This document shows positions 9,522 to 16,870 of a DNA stretch of 64,000 nt, one piece after another. Both the position numbers and the translations under genes were made by a program. The notes under the pieces are model-generated. The model made no database searches and was not told where the DNA came from. It saw only the letters and a program-made list of their open reading frames with translations. The DNA is from Nocardia flavorosea NBRC 108225 (lineage in GTDB: Bacteria > Actinomycetota > Actinomycetes > Mycobacteriales > Mycobacteriaceae). How positions within the stretch are numbered: the stretch's first letter is position 1; each line of letters begins with the position of its first letter. The DNA lies in contig NZ_BDCG01000008.1 in assembly GCF_001613385.1 (NCBI RefSeq), forward strand, positions 393,394 through 457,393. The letters run 5' to 3'.

Positions 9522-9821
9522 GTGACCGGGGAGCAGGACACACTGCTGCGGGAGTTGTGGGCGCAGGTGCGCGCGCTCCGCGCGGAGGTGTCGGACCTGC
9601 GGGTCGAAATCAGCGAAATGGAAGCCACTGTGGCCGATCTCGTGGACGGGAAGGACGAGCCCGATCGGATACAACTGCCGTGGCCGGTTTCGCTGCTCCT
9701 GCTGCCGGCCGCGCTGACGCTGGCGCTGATCCGGCAGGTGGACGAACTGGCACGTGCCCTGACGACGGAATGTGATCCGGCACGAAGAGAACTGCCCGAA
9801 ACCGTGCGTAAGACCCCCTGA
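9522..9821 (+). CDS. Small coiled-coil protein with hydrophobic segment, end of conservon operon
   Basis: 99 aa from GTG 9522 (GGAG at 9509-9512 upstream); GTG 9507 is an alternative. Residues 8-45 form a strong heptad coiled coil (LLRELWAQVRALRAEVSDLR). A hydrophobic stretch follows (WPVSLLLLPAALTLALI) that could be membrane-associated, then a short charged tail. No known family is recognised. It begins 22 bases after the MHYT-like gene on the same strand and is followed by a clear hairpin terminator, so it is probably the last gene of the conservon transcript. Confidence 0.6.
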   Translation: MTGEQDTLLRELWAQVRALRAEVSDLRVEISEMEATVADLVDGKDEPDRIQLPWPVSLLLLPAALTLALIRQVDELARALTTECDPARRELPETVRKTP

Positions 9822-9832
9822 AGTGGCGATGA

Positions 9833-9860
9833 GCGGGTCTCCCATTTCTGGGAGACCCGC
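9833..9860 (+). terminator. Hairpin terminator after the conservon operon
   Basis: GCGGGTCTCCC (9833-9843) and GGGAGACCCGC (9850-9860) form a perfect 11-bp stem with a 6-base loop, 12 bases after the last conservon-operon stop. No U-tract follows, as is common in high-GC actinobacteria. The rest of the gap to rpmF (9861-10115) holds nothing I recognise. Confidence 0.8.
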
Positions 9861-10115
9861 CCTCACGCACGAGGATAGCGGGAACGTGTCCCGGAATCAG
9901 CACCTCCGGCAAGTTTTTCCGCTGTGTGCCGTGTCCGGGTCCGTAATCGCGGTATCCAGCAGTCCCTCGGTCGGCTATCGCCCAGCAAGCGGAAATGCCA
10001 GGTCGGGAACATTTCGACGCTAGCCGGACGATTGCCCGACCCCTACTTTTCCCTCGCGAAATGCGCCGGATAGGCCTGCCGCGGAGTTGGATTCATATCC
10101 AGGGGGCATGACAGA

Positions 10116-10298
10116 TCAGCGGCGTTTCCACTCGTCCGGACCGACCACACCCCGCCGTACCGCCGCAACCAACCGGCGCGGTACCCGATACACGACACCA
10201 CCGACCGTCACCGAAACCAGATCCGGCGCCGTGGCCTTCCAATTCGCCCGCCGGCTGCGCGTATTCGACCGTGACATCCGCCGCTTGGGGACCGCCAT
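10116..10298 (-). CDS. rpmF: 50S ribosomal protein L32, cysteine-free form
   Basis: 60 aa: [18 protein letters not shown] is the L32 signature. The C-terminal half ([18 protein letters not shown]) has none of the four zinc-ribbon cysteines of the Cys-containing form, so this is a zinc-independent L32. From memory the M. tuberculosis RpmF is also cysteine-free, so this may be the only L32 gene. The ATG at 10298 follows the L31 stop by one base, with GGAGAG before it. The operon COG0523-rpmE2-rpmF reads away from a Zur-like box. Its place with the L28/L33/S14/S18 set suggests zinc-starvation expression. Confidence 0.93.
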   Translation of the reverse strand: MAVPKRRMSRSNTRSRRANWKATAPDLVSVTVGGVVYRVPRRLVAAVRRGVVGPDEWKRR

Positions 10299-10299
10299 A

Positions 10300-10569
10300 T
10301 CAGCTCTCCTTCCGGGCGCGTGCGCCGCGCTTGCCGTACTTGCGCTCGAATTTCTCCACCCGGCCCTGGGTATCCAGCAGGCGGTTCGCCCCGGTCCAGA
10401 AGGGATGCGAATCCGCGGTGACATCGACGACGAGCAGCGGGTAGGTGTTGCCGTCCGACCAGGTGATCGACCGCTCCGCGCGGGCCGTGGACCGGGTGAG
10501 GAACTGTTTGCCGGTACTCGCGTCCTCGAAGACGACCGGCCGATAGTCGGGGTGGATTCCCGGTTTCAT
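10300..10569 (-). CDS. rpmE2: 50S ribosomal protein L31 type B, zinc-independent
   Basis: 89 aa: [20 protein letters not shown], then [25 protein letters not shown], the pattern of type B L31 (YkgM/RpmE2). The CxxC motifs of zinc-binding L31 are missing. In other bacteria this form replaces zinc L31 when Zur repression is relieved, freeing zinc. The ATG at 10569 overlaps the COG0523 stop by one base (TGATG), with AAGGAG 5 bases upstream; an ATG one codon earlier (10572) is too close to the SD. Confidence 0.95.
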   Translation of the reverse strand: MKPGIHPDYRPVVFEDASTGKQFLTRSTARAERSITWSDGNTYPLLVVDVTADSHPFWTGANRLLDTQGRVEKFERKYGKRGARARKES

Positions 10570-11906
10570 CATTTCTCCTTCCGGGCGCGATCGCCCGTTT
10601 CGGTTCCCCGCCCCTCACCGGCGGCGGTGGGGCGGGGTTCATCCGGTGCACAGGGGTCGGTATGCCATTCACCGAACGGATCCGGCCATCGCGCCACCAA
10701 CTGCGGGGCCCGTTCGACCTGCAGCAGTTCGGTGTCGTCCACGAGCGCCCAATGCAGCGCCTCCCGGATCTCGTCCGGATCGGCGTCGTGCACCAGGATG
10801 ACCAGCGAGATATCGCGGTCGCCGAATCGCTCGTCCCAGCGCATCCCGGCTATGGCCAGCCGTTCCGGATCGGCGGCGGCACGCTCATCGGCCGACATGG
10901 CCGCCAGCCACCGGCCTGCGCCACCGATCCGGAGACCACCACCGGCCGATTCCAGCCACACCACCTCATCCGGTTGGGTGGCCAGCCAGATCCGGCCGCG
11001 GGCGGTCACCACACCGTCGAAGAGCATGTCCAGGGCACCGTGCAGCCGTTCCGGATGGAAAGGCCGGCGCGCGGCGAACTCCACCAGTTCCACCCCGTGG
11101 TCCGGCCCGAGTGGCGGCCGGCCGCGCAGCAGCGGCGCGTGCGCGTCGAAGATCCGGCCGCGGCGGGAGTCCGGGGGCACAAGGCTCAGCAGTGCGTCCA
11201 CCGCGGCGGGTGTGATCGCGGCGGGCGATTCGGGCCAGAGCACCGGCGCCGAGGGGACCAGCCGGGAAAGTACGGCGCCCGACCGCGCGCGCTCCACCGG
11301 GTCCACATCCGCACCGCCCGCCACCACGAGCGCGTCGGCGAAGTCGACCTGCCCGACGGCGAGCTGCGCGACCGTCCGGTCGTCGTCGGCCCAGGCCCAG
11401 CCGAGCTCTTCGAGCGTCGCGTCGCCTGTGGCGGCGGCAGTCCACATACGGACATCGATCGCTGTCACCACCGCGGCCACACGCACATCGCGTGCCGCGG
11501 GCCCGTCCACTCGGCCGACGATTCCCGTGACCGGTATCTCGGCGATCCCTTCGCAGACCGCCTCGGCCTCGAAGGCGGGATCCAGTGCGAGCACGATGCG
11601 GTGCACCGAGGAGCGCACTGCCAATGTGCACAGCAGCGGCAGCAGATCCGCCTTCAACGTGCACGACACGCAGCCGTGGGCGAGCTCGTGTACGGATTCG
11701 GAGGTTTTTCCGGCGGAGCGCACGGTTCGGCGGACTATCCCCTGGCGGAGTTCGCTGAGATCGTGCCGGACGATCACGGTGCCGTCGGCCGCGCCGAGGG
11801 CATCGGCGACCAGACCGGCGGTTGCGGCCGGATCGCCGTGCAGACCGGCGACCACCACGACCGGAGTACGGCGATCGCGGTGGCCTGCGGATGCTTGTGC
11901 GGACAT
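10569..11906 (-). CDS. COG0523/CobW-family GTPase, putative zinc metallochaperone (Mrf-like)
   Basis: 445 aa. The N-terminal P-loop region is unusual: [14 protein letters not shown] replaces the normal GxxGxGKT, so nucleotide binding may be altered. The metal motif CxCC-like segment [15 protein letters not shown] is present near residue 80. The C-terminal CobW_C domain includes [19 protein letters not shown]. Family members paired with cysteine-free ribosomal proteins are zinc-responsive; in mycobacteria such a protein promotes ribosome hibernation or remodelling under zinc limitation. ATG 11906 was preferred to ATG 11939, because the longer form would place the Zur-like box inside the coding region. 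The gene heads the operon with rpmE2 and rpmF. Confidence 0.88.
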   Translation of the reverse strand: MSAQASAGHRDRRTPVVVVAGLHGDPAATAGLVADALGAADGTVIVRHDLSELRQGIVRRTVRSAGKTSESVHELAHGCVSCTLKADLLPLLCTLAVRSSVHRIVLALDPAFEAEAVCEGIAEIPVTGIVGRVDGPAARDVRVAAVVTAIDVRMWTAAATGDATLEELGWAWADDDRTVAQLAVGQVDFADALVVAGGADVDPVERARSGAVLSRLVPSAPVLWPESPAAITPAAVDALLSLVPPDSRRGRIFDAHAPLLRGRPPLGPDHGVELVEFAARRPFHPERLHGALDMLFDGVVTARGRIWLATQPDEVVWLESAGGGLRIGGAGRWLAAMSADERAAADPERLAIAGMRWDERFGDRDISLVILVHDADPDEIREALHWALVDDTELLQVERAPQLVARWPDPFGEWHTDPCAPDEPRPTAAGEGRGTETGDRARKEK

Positions 11907-11923
11907 GGACACCACGACCCTTT

Positions 11924-11938
11924 CGGCAATGATTTTCA
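11924..11938 (-). promoter_or_regulatory. Zur-box-like site upstream of the COG0523-rpmE2-rpmF operon
   Basis: CGGCAATGATTTTCA matches an actinobacterial Zur-type palindrome (TGAAAATGATTTTCA, from memory) at 12 of 15 positions. It lies 18 bp upstream of the chosen COG0523 start. Position between two sets of zinc-independent ribosomal protein genes strongly supports zinc-dependent repression. No binding data can be seen in sequence. Confidence 0.65.
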
Positions 11939-11979
11939 TTTAGGACCGGACACACGCTACAGTGTCGAATCGCCGTTGT

Positions 11980-11994
11980 CGAAAACGATTGTCA
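11980..11994 (+). promoter_or_regulatory. Zur-box-like site upstream of the L28-L33-S14-S18 operon
   Basis: CGAAAACGATTGTCA matches the same Zur-type consensus at 12 of 15 positions, about 50 bp upstream of the L28 start. With the site at 11924-11938 it gives one box per divergent operon in a 137-bp intergenic region. Repression under zinc sufficiency is the expected effect. Confidence 0.65.
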
Positions 11995-12043
11995 TCATCG
12001 CCTCGACGGCGGTCGCCATCGTTCTCCGTCGAAGGGAGCCGTT

Positions 12044-12280
12044 ATGTCGGCCCACTGCCAGGTCACCGGCCGCAAACCCGGGTTCGGCAAATCCGTCTCA
12101 CATTCACACAAACGCACCAACCGCCGCTGGAATCCCAATATCCAGCGCAAGACCTATTACCTGCCCAGCGAAGACCGCCGGATAACCCTGACCGTCTCGA
12201 CCAAAGGCATCAAGACGATCGACCGCGACGGCATCGAAGCCGTGGTGGCGCGCCTGCGCGCCCGCGGCGAACGGATCTGA
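12044..12280 (+). CDS. rpmB2: 50S ribosomal protein L28, zinc-independent paralog
   Basis: 78 aa: [26 protein letters not shown] is the L28 signature. The N-terminal CxxC of zinc-binding L28 (normally C-D-x-C-G) is reduced to CQVTG, leaving one cysteine, so it is the C-minus form. AAGGGAG lies 5 bases before the ATG. It is the first gene of a four-gene operon behind a Zur-like box; the zinc-containing paralog should be elsewhere in the genome. Confidence 0.96.
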   Translation: MSAHCQVTGRKPGFGKSVSHSHKRTNRRWNPNIQRKTYYLPSEDRRITLTVSTKGIKTIDRDGIEAVVARLRARGERI

Positions 12281-12290
12281 GGAGACCCCG

Positions 12291-12461
12291 ATGGCATCCA
12301 AATCCAACGAGCTCCGGCCACTGGTCAAACTGCGCTCGACCGCCGGCACCGGCTACACCTACGTCACCCGCAAGAACCGCCGTAACGACCCCGACCGGAT
12401 GATCCTGAAGAAATACGACCCGGTGATCCGCAAACACGTCGACTTCCGCGAGGAACGGTAA
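12291..12461 (+). CDS. rpmG2: 50S ribosomal protein L33, zinc-independent paralog
   Basis: 56 aa: [20 protein letters not shown], then [24 protein letters not shown], typical of L33. The two CxxC pairs of zinc L33 are absent; the protein has no cysteine. It starts 10 bases after L28 with GAGGAG upstream, and its TAA overlaps the S14 ATG (TAATG). Confidence 0.96.
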   Translation: MASKSNELRPLVKLRSTAGTGYTYVTRKNRRNDPDRMILKKYDPVIRKHVDFREER

Positions 12462-12766
12462 TGGCCAAGAAATCCAAGATCGCCCGCAACGCCCAGCGCC
12501 GCGAGGTCGTGGCGCGGTACGCCGAACGCCGGGCCGAGCTCAAAGAACTCATCCGCAAACCCACCACCCCGGACGACGAACGCCTGGCCGCACAGGCCGC
12601 CCTGCGCCGCCTGCCGCGCAACGCCAGTCCGGTACGATTGCGCAATCGGGACACCGCCGACGGTCGACCCCGCGGTTATCTCCGGAAGTTCGGCCTCTCG
12701 CGGGTGCGCGTACGCGAGATGGCCCATCGGGGCGAACTACCCGGTGTGCACAAATCGAGCTGGTAA
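12461..12766 (+). CDS. rpsN2: 30S ribosomal protein S14, zinc-independent long form
   Basis: 101 aa: [20 protein letters not shown], with the C-terminal [20 protein letters not shown] and [17 protein letters not shown]. This is the long, cysteine-free S14 type, which replaces the short zinc-binding S14 under zinc limitation. Its start overlaps the L33 stop by one base. It belongs to the L28-L33-S14-S18 operon. Confidence 0.96.
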   Translation: MAKKSKIARNAQRREVVARYAERRAELKELIRKPTTPDDERLAAQAALRRLPRNASPVRLRNRDTADGRPRGYLRKFGLSRVRVREMAHRGELPGVHKSSW

Positions 12767-12799
12767 ACCCACTGATCTCGTGAGTTAGGAGCCGGTCAT

Positions 12800-13054
12800 A
12801 TGGCAATCAAACGAGGCCCGTCGAAGAAGGCACGCGCCGAGCAGGCCCGCCGGCCGAAGAAGAATCCGCTCATCGCCGCGGGGATCGAAACCGTCGACTA
12901 CAAGGACGTGAACCTGCTACGCACGTTCATCTCCGATCGCGGCAAGATCCGCAGCCGCCGGGTCACCGGCCTGACCCCGCAGCAGCAGCGGCAGGTCGCG
13001 GTGGCGGTGAAGAACGCCCGCGAAATGGCACTGCTTCCCTTCACCAACCGCTGA
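12800..13054 (+). CDS. rpsR2: 30S ribosomal protein S18, zinc-independent paralog
   Basis: 84 aa: an RNA-binding core with [19 protein letters not shown] and [20 protein letters not shown], typical of S18. No cysteine is present, unlike the zinc-associated paralog. It begins 33 bases after S14; TTAGGAG precedes the ATG by 8 bases. A strong hairpin follows, so it ends the operon. Confidence 0.96.
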   Translation: MAIKRGPSKKARAEQARRPKKNPLIAAGIETVDYKDVNLLRTFISDRGKIRSRRVTGLTPQQQRQVAVAVKNAREMALLPFTNR

Positions 13055-13071
13055 TCGCATTCCTGACGCCG

Positions 13072-13106
13072 GGATGCCCGGTACCGCACAGCGGTACCGG
13101 GCATCC
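13072..13106 (+). terminator. Strong hairpin terminator after rpsR2
   Basis: GGATGCCCGGTACCG (13072-13086) pairs perfectly with CGGTACCGGGCATCC (13092-13106) across a 5-base loop, beginning 17 bases after the rpsR2 stop. The 15-bp stem lacks a U-tract. It closes the zinc-independent ribosomal protein operon. Confidence 0.85.
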
Positions 13107-13201
13107 GACCGTCGAGGCACCGTAGCCCTCCGGTCATCGGCCCGCGCCCGGCCACCGCCACCGGCCCGCGCTGCCGAGCCCCGGCCACTAGAGTCGTCGG
13201 C

Positions 13202-13672
13202 ATGATCTCAGCGCGCGGGTTCCTGGCGATTCTCACGATCTGCACCGCGCTGTCGGTCACGGCCTGTGGCGGCAACAGCGATAGCGGCGCGGAGCCGGGC
13301 CTGTCCCCTGTGCCGTCGGCGACCCCCACTTCGGAAAAACCTCCCAGCACACCGACCGAGGACCCCACCGCCGATCCCGGGCAGCTGTTCACCGCCGACC
13401 CGTCCATCGTCGGCGCCCATCCCATTCCCTTCACTTCTTGGACCCGCGTCGCCGAGGACCGGATCGCCGTGCATTTCGAGTCCGGAGTGCCCGCATGCTA
13501 CGGCGTGGACGCCTCGGTCACCGAAACCGAAACCACGGTCACCGTGGAGCTCCGCAGCGGCACCCGCGCCGACGCCACCGACAAGATGTGCGTGATGATG
13601 GCGGTCTTCGGCACGCTGGAGATCCAGCTGGACGCGCCTCTCGGCGAACGCCGGGTACTCAGCGCGGCCTGA
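13202..13672 (+). CDS. Small secreted lipoprotein
   Basis: 156 aa. A signal peptide ends in the lipobox VTAC with Cys22 as the lipidation site, followed by a Ser/Pro/Thr-rich linker (to about 65). A compact domain contains WTRVAEDRIAVHFESG, one CYGV cysteine and one DKMCVMM cysteine that could form a disulfide. The family is unrecognised, but such cell-envelope lipoproteins are common in Nocardia and mycobacteria. No strong Shine-Dalgarno is seen before ATG 13202. It stands alone between the ribosomal operon and a broken secreted-peptide gene. Confidence 0.8.
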   Translation: MISARGFLAILTICTALSVTACGGNSDSGAEPGLSPVPSATPTSEKPPSTPTEDPTADPGQLFTADPSIVGAHPIPFTSWTRVAEDRIAVHFESGVPACYGVDASVTETETTVTVELRSGTRADATDKMCVMMAVFGTLEIQLDAPLGERRVLSAA

Positions 13673-13837
13673 ACCCGCGGCCGGCTGTCCATGCCCGTGC
13701 GGGCCCACCGCACCGGTCGATGACCAGAATTCCGGGGGCACAGCAAGTCTCGGCTTTTCGCGCCGGAGCGGATTTCCTAGTGTGCTGTGAATAGGACATC
13801 CGAACCGCCCAGCGGCCGACGACAAGGAAACAACAGA

Positions 13838-14127
13838 ATGAAGCGTGTACTGGTCTCCGGCGTATTCGCGGCCGCGCTGCCCTCGGCTCGGTCACCGGCG
13901 TAGCGGCAGCGGCTCCCGGTCTCCCCCTCGAACCGGCCGCCCCGGCCGTAACCGCTCCCCAGCCGGTGAACGACACCCCCAGCGGCTCGGGCTTCATGCA
14001 CGAACCCAGCGGATCCGGCTTCTCCGGCCCTATCTCCACCGGATCCGCCGAAGTTCTCAGCCACATTTTCATGCTTGTCGGCACCTTATCCGCCGACCCC
14101 TGCGCCCCGGGTTGCTTCCCGCTGTAA
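13838..14127 (+). pseudogene. Frameshifted small secreted peptide gene
   Basis: From ATG 13838, preceded by AAGGAA, the frame gives MKRVLVSGVFAAAL, a typical signal-peptide start, but stops after 21 codons. Shifting frame near 13880 restores a coherent continuation: LGSVTGVAAAAPGLPLEPAA, then the repeat-like PSGSGFMHEPSGSGF, ending SADPCAPGCFPL at 14127. The intact product would be a secreted peptide of about 95 residues with two C-terminal cysteines. Two bases appear to be missing between the signal hydrophobic core and the cleavage region. It could be a true pseudogene, a strain-specific phase switch or a sequencing error. Confidence 0.65.
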
Positions 14128-14310
14128 CGCGGGGAAAACCGAGTCGCCCCCCAACCGGCCCGCGAACTGTGAAACCGACCCGGCGCAGGTGCTCGGTCTG
14201 ACCAGCACCCCGACCGGACACAGCGACGAACGAGGCCACCACCAGAGCAGAATCCCCTCGGCCCAGCACGAAGCGGATCCACCGACTCCACCGCAGGCAG
14301 CGCCGGGGCA

Positions 14311-14514
14311 GAGTCCAGCGAGGCTCTGAAAGGACTTCAGCCCGAACAGACCGCAATCAACGACGCAACCGAGTCTTACGAGGCCCTGAAAGGTTTCGGC
14401 CCGTCCCTGCTGACCGCGCTCGATGCGATGCGACGCAGCCGCGAGTGCCGAGTGCGGACAGCGGGGACCAAGGGGGCCGAAACCCGCGGCGCCGCAGGCG
14501 CCGCAAAAGACACA
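14311..14514 (+). repeat. Dispersed hairpin repeat, copy A
   Basis: Shares blocks with copies at 27064-27211 (minus) and 29473-29556: AGTCCAGCGAGGCT, then GGTTTCGGCCC (14391-14401), GTCCCTGC, and the closing GGGACCAAGGGGGCCGAAACC (14463-14483) followed by GCGGCGCCGCAGGCGCCGC. The two arms can pair into a long hairpin. It lies between the broken peptide gene and the purH stop. No transposase or coding function is visible. The stretch 14128-14310 before it holds nothing recognisable. Confidence 0.65.
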
Positions 14515-14516
14515 GC

Positions 14517-16079
14517 TCAGTGGGCGAAGTGGCGGGCGCCGGTGAAATACATCGTGATCCCGGCCGCTCGGGCCACGTCCACGGTCTCCTGGTCGCGGAC
14601 CGACCCGCCGGGCTGCACGATCGCCCGCACGCCCGCCTGGATCAGTGTCTCCGGGCCGTCCGGGAACGGGAAGTACGCGTCCGAGGCGGCCACCGAACCC
14701 TTGGCCCGATCACCGGCCCGCTGCACCGCGAGACCGACCGCGTCGACCCGGTTGACCTGCCCCATCCCCACCCCGACCGAGGCACCGTCGTGGGCGAGCA
14801 GAATCGCATTCGATTTCACCGCCCGGCAGGCGCGCCAGGCGAATGCCAGATCGGCGAGGGTTTCCGTGTCCGCCGGATCGCCGGCTGCCAGCGTCCACCC
14901 GGCGGGGTCGTCACCGGCGGCGTCGAGGACGTCGCGCTGCTGGAGCAGGGCGCCACCGCTGATCGGGCGCAGTTCGGCACCCGCACGCCGCGGGGGTTCG
15001 GAAATCAGGATGCGTACGTTCTTCTTGCGCTGCAATACCTCCACCGCACCGTCGGCATAGGAAGGCGCCACGATCACCTCCGTGAAGATCTCCGCGACCT
15101 GCTGCGCCATCTCGACGGTGACTTCGCGATTCGCCGCGATCACACCACCGTAGGCGCTCACCGGATCACAGGCATGCGCCTTACGATGCGCCGCAGCGAT
15201 ATCGACCCCCATCGCGATACCGCAGGGATTGGCGTGCTTGATGATCGCGACCGCGGGCTCGGCGTGGTCGTACGCAGCGCGCCAGGCGGCGTCGGCGTCG
15301 ACATAGTTGTTGTACGACATCTCTTTGCCGTGCAACTGCTGCGCCTGCGCCAGACCGTGCGCTCCGGAGCCTGCGGTATACAGGGCGGCCGCCTGATGCG
15401 GGTTCTCGCCGTAACGCAGCACTGCCGAACGCTGCCAGCTACCGCCGATCCACGCCGGGAACTCGGTCTCGCCGGAGGGACTTCCGGTCAGCGTCTCCGC
15501 CATCCAGGTTGCCACCGCCACGTCGTAGCTCGCGGTGTGCTGGAAGGCCTTGGCTGCCAGCCCAGTACGTTCGGCGAGGGTGAATCCGCCCTCGGCCACC
15601 GCCTTGCGCACCTGGTCGTAGTCGCCGCTGTCGACGACCACGGCGACCGACGGATGATTTTTCGCCGCGGCACGCACCATCGACGGGCCACCGATATCGA
15701 TCTGCTCGACGCATTCGTCCGGGGCAGCGCCGCTCGCGACCGTCTCGCTGAACGGGTAGAGGTTCACGACTACCAGCTGGAACGCCTCGACCCCGAGTTC
15801 GGCGAGCTGCGCGAGATGCTCGGGTTTACGGGTATCGGCGAGGATGCCCGCGTGTACGCGCGGGTGCAGGGTTTTGACCCGGCCGTCCAGGGTTTCCGGG
15901 AAACCGGTCAGCTCCTCGACCTTCGTCACCGGCACACCGGCATCGGCGATCCGGGCCGCCGTCGAGCCGGTGGACACCAGTTCGACTCCTGCCGCGTGCA
16001 ACGCGGTCGCCAGCTCCACGAGCCCGGTCTTGTCGTAGACGCTCACCAGCGCCCGGCGGATGGTCTTGCGTTCACTCAC
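14517..16079 (-). CDS. purH: Bifunctional AICAR formyltransferase/IMP cyclohydrolase
   Basis: 520 aa. It catalyses the last two steps of IMP synthesis. The N-terminal cyclohydrolase (MGS-like) domain, about 1-190, has [20 protein letters not shown] and [11 protein letters not shown]. The C-terminal transformylase has [14 protein letters not shown] and the catalytic KHANPCGIA loop. Length is normal for PurH. The start is GTG 16079, which overlaps the purN stop by 4 bases (GTGA), so purN-purH are translationally coupled in the order known from mycobacteria. Confidence 0.97.
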   Translation of the reverse strand: MSERKTIRRALVSVYDKTGLVELATALHAAGVELVSTGSTAARIADAGVPVTKVEELTGFPETLDGRVKTLHPRVHAGILADTRKPEHLAQLAELGVEAFQLVVVNLYPFSETVASGAAPDECVEQIDIGGPSMVRAAAKNHPSVAVVVDSGDYDQVRKAVAEGGFTLAERTGLAAKAFQHTASYDVAVATWMAETLTGSPSGETEFPAWIGGSWQRSAVLRYGENPHQAAALYTAGSGAHGLAQAQQLHGKEMSYNNYVDADAAWRAAYDHAEPAVAIIKHANPCGIAMGVDIAAAHRKAHACDPVSAYGGVIAANREVTVEMAQQVAEIFTEVIVAPSYADGAVEVLQRKKNVRILISEPPRRAGAELRPISGGALLQQRDVLDAAGDDPAGWTLAAGDPADTETLADLAFAWRACRAVKSNAILLAHDGASVGVGMGQVNRVDAVGLAVQRAGDRAKGSVAASDAYFPFPDGPETLIQAGVRAIVQPGGSVRDQETVDVARAAGITMYFTGARHFAH

Positions 16080-16723
16080 CGGAGAACTCGCTCATCTGGG
16101 ATCACTGCCTTTCGTCCATCGGAGACAATTCCGCGGGTGGCGACGGCGGCGACAACGTCCACCAGTAACCGTCGCTCCACGATTTTGATGCGCTCGTGCA
16201 GAGTGGGCTCGTCGTCATCGGGATGCACCGGCACCGCTTCCTGCGCCAGGATCGGTCCGGTGTCCACCCCGGAATCCACCAGATGCACCGTGCTACCGGT
16301 CACCCGGACCCCGTAGGCGAGTGCGTCGCGCACACCGTGCGCACCCGGGAACGAGGGCAACAGCGCGGGGTGGGTGTTGATGATGCGGCCACCGAACCGG
16401 TCCAGGAATGTGGGGCCGAGCAGCTTCATGAAACCGGCGCAGACCACCAGGTCGGGCAGGTATCCGGCGACCGAATCGGCGAGTGCGCGGTCCCAGGCCG
16501 CACGGTCGGGGTAGTCGCCGGCCGGGATGCGCACCACGGGGATACCCGCGGCCGCGGCATGCTCGGCGGCGGCGCATTCCCGGTCCACGCCCACGGCCCG
16601 GATCCGCGCGGGATACGCGTCGTCTGCGGCCGCTTCGATCAGCGCGCGCAGTAGCGAGCCGGTTCCCGAGGCGAGTACGACCAGGCCGGCCGGGGTGGAA
16701 TCGGAGGGTTCCGGGGCGGTCAG
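16076..16723 (-). CDS. purN: Phosphoribosylglycinamide formyltransferase, probable CTG start
   Basis: 215 aa from CTG 16723. PurN transfers formyl from 10-formyl-THF to GAR. The phosphate-binding start [19 protein letters not shown] lies between the CTG and the first GTG (16594), so starting at the GTG would delete an essential part. The catalytic region [20 protein letters not shown] and [14 protein letters not shown] are intact. AGGAG sits 7 bases before the CTG, and I found no ATG, GTG or TTG in frame between 16594 and the region upstream of the CTG. From CTG the length equals my recollection of M. tuberculosis PurN. A non-canonical start or a sequence error must explain this. Confidence 0.9.
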   Translation of the reverse strand: MTAPEPSDSTPAGLVVLASGTGSLLRALIEAAADDAYPARIRAVGVDRECAAAEHAAAAGIPVVRIPAGDYPDRAAWDRALADSVAGYLPDLVVCAGFMKLLGPTFLDRFGGRIINTHPALLPSFPGAHGVRDALAYGVRVTGSTVHLVDSGVDTGPILAQEAVPVHPDDDEPTLHERIKIVERRLLVDVVAAVATRGIVSDGRKAVIPDERVLR

Positions 16724-16870
16724 GGCTCTACTCCTGGAGTTCGAAGGGGCGGTGGGCGGGCGCCACCCGGTGGCGTGACCGGACCCGCGGGCACGGATAG
16801 AGCCTAGTAGACGTGGTTCGCGACCGATCCGGCGGCAGTCGGCTGACCGATGTCCGCGGCGGCGCCCCGG

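Noticed and set aside
9772..10023. An 83-codon plus-strand frame after the conservon operon
   Set aside because: It spans the hairpin terminator, has no Shine-Dalgarno and no family resemblance.
16076..16594. purN starting at GTG 16594
   Set aside because: This would remove the glycine-rich GAR-binding loop, leaving a truncated enzyme; the upstream frame is clearly PurN-like.
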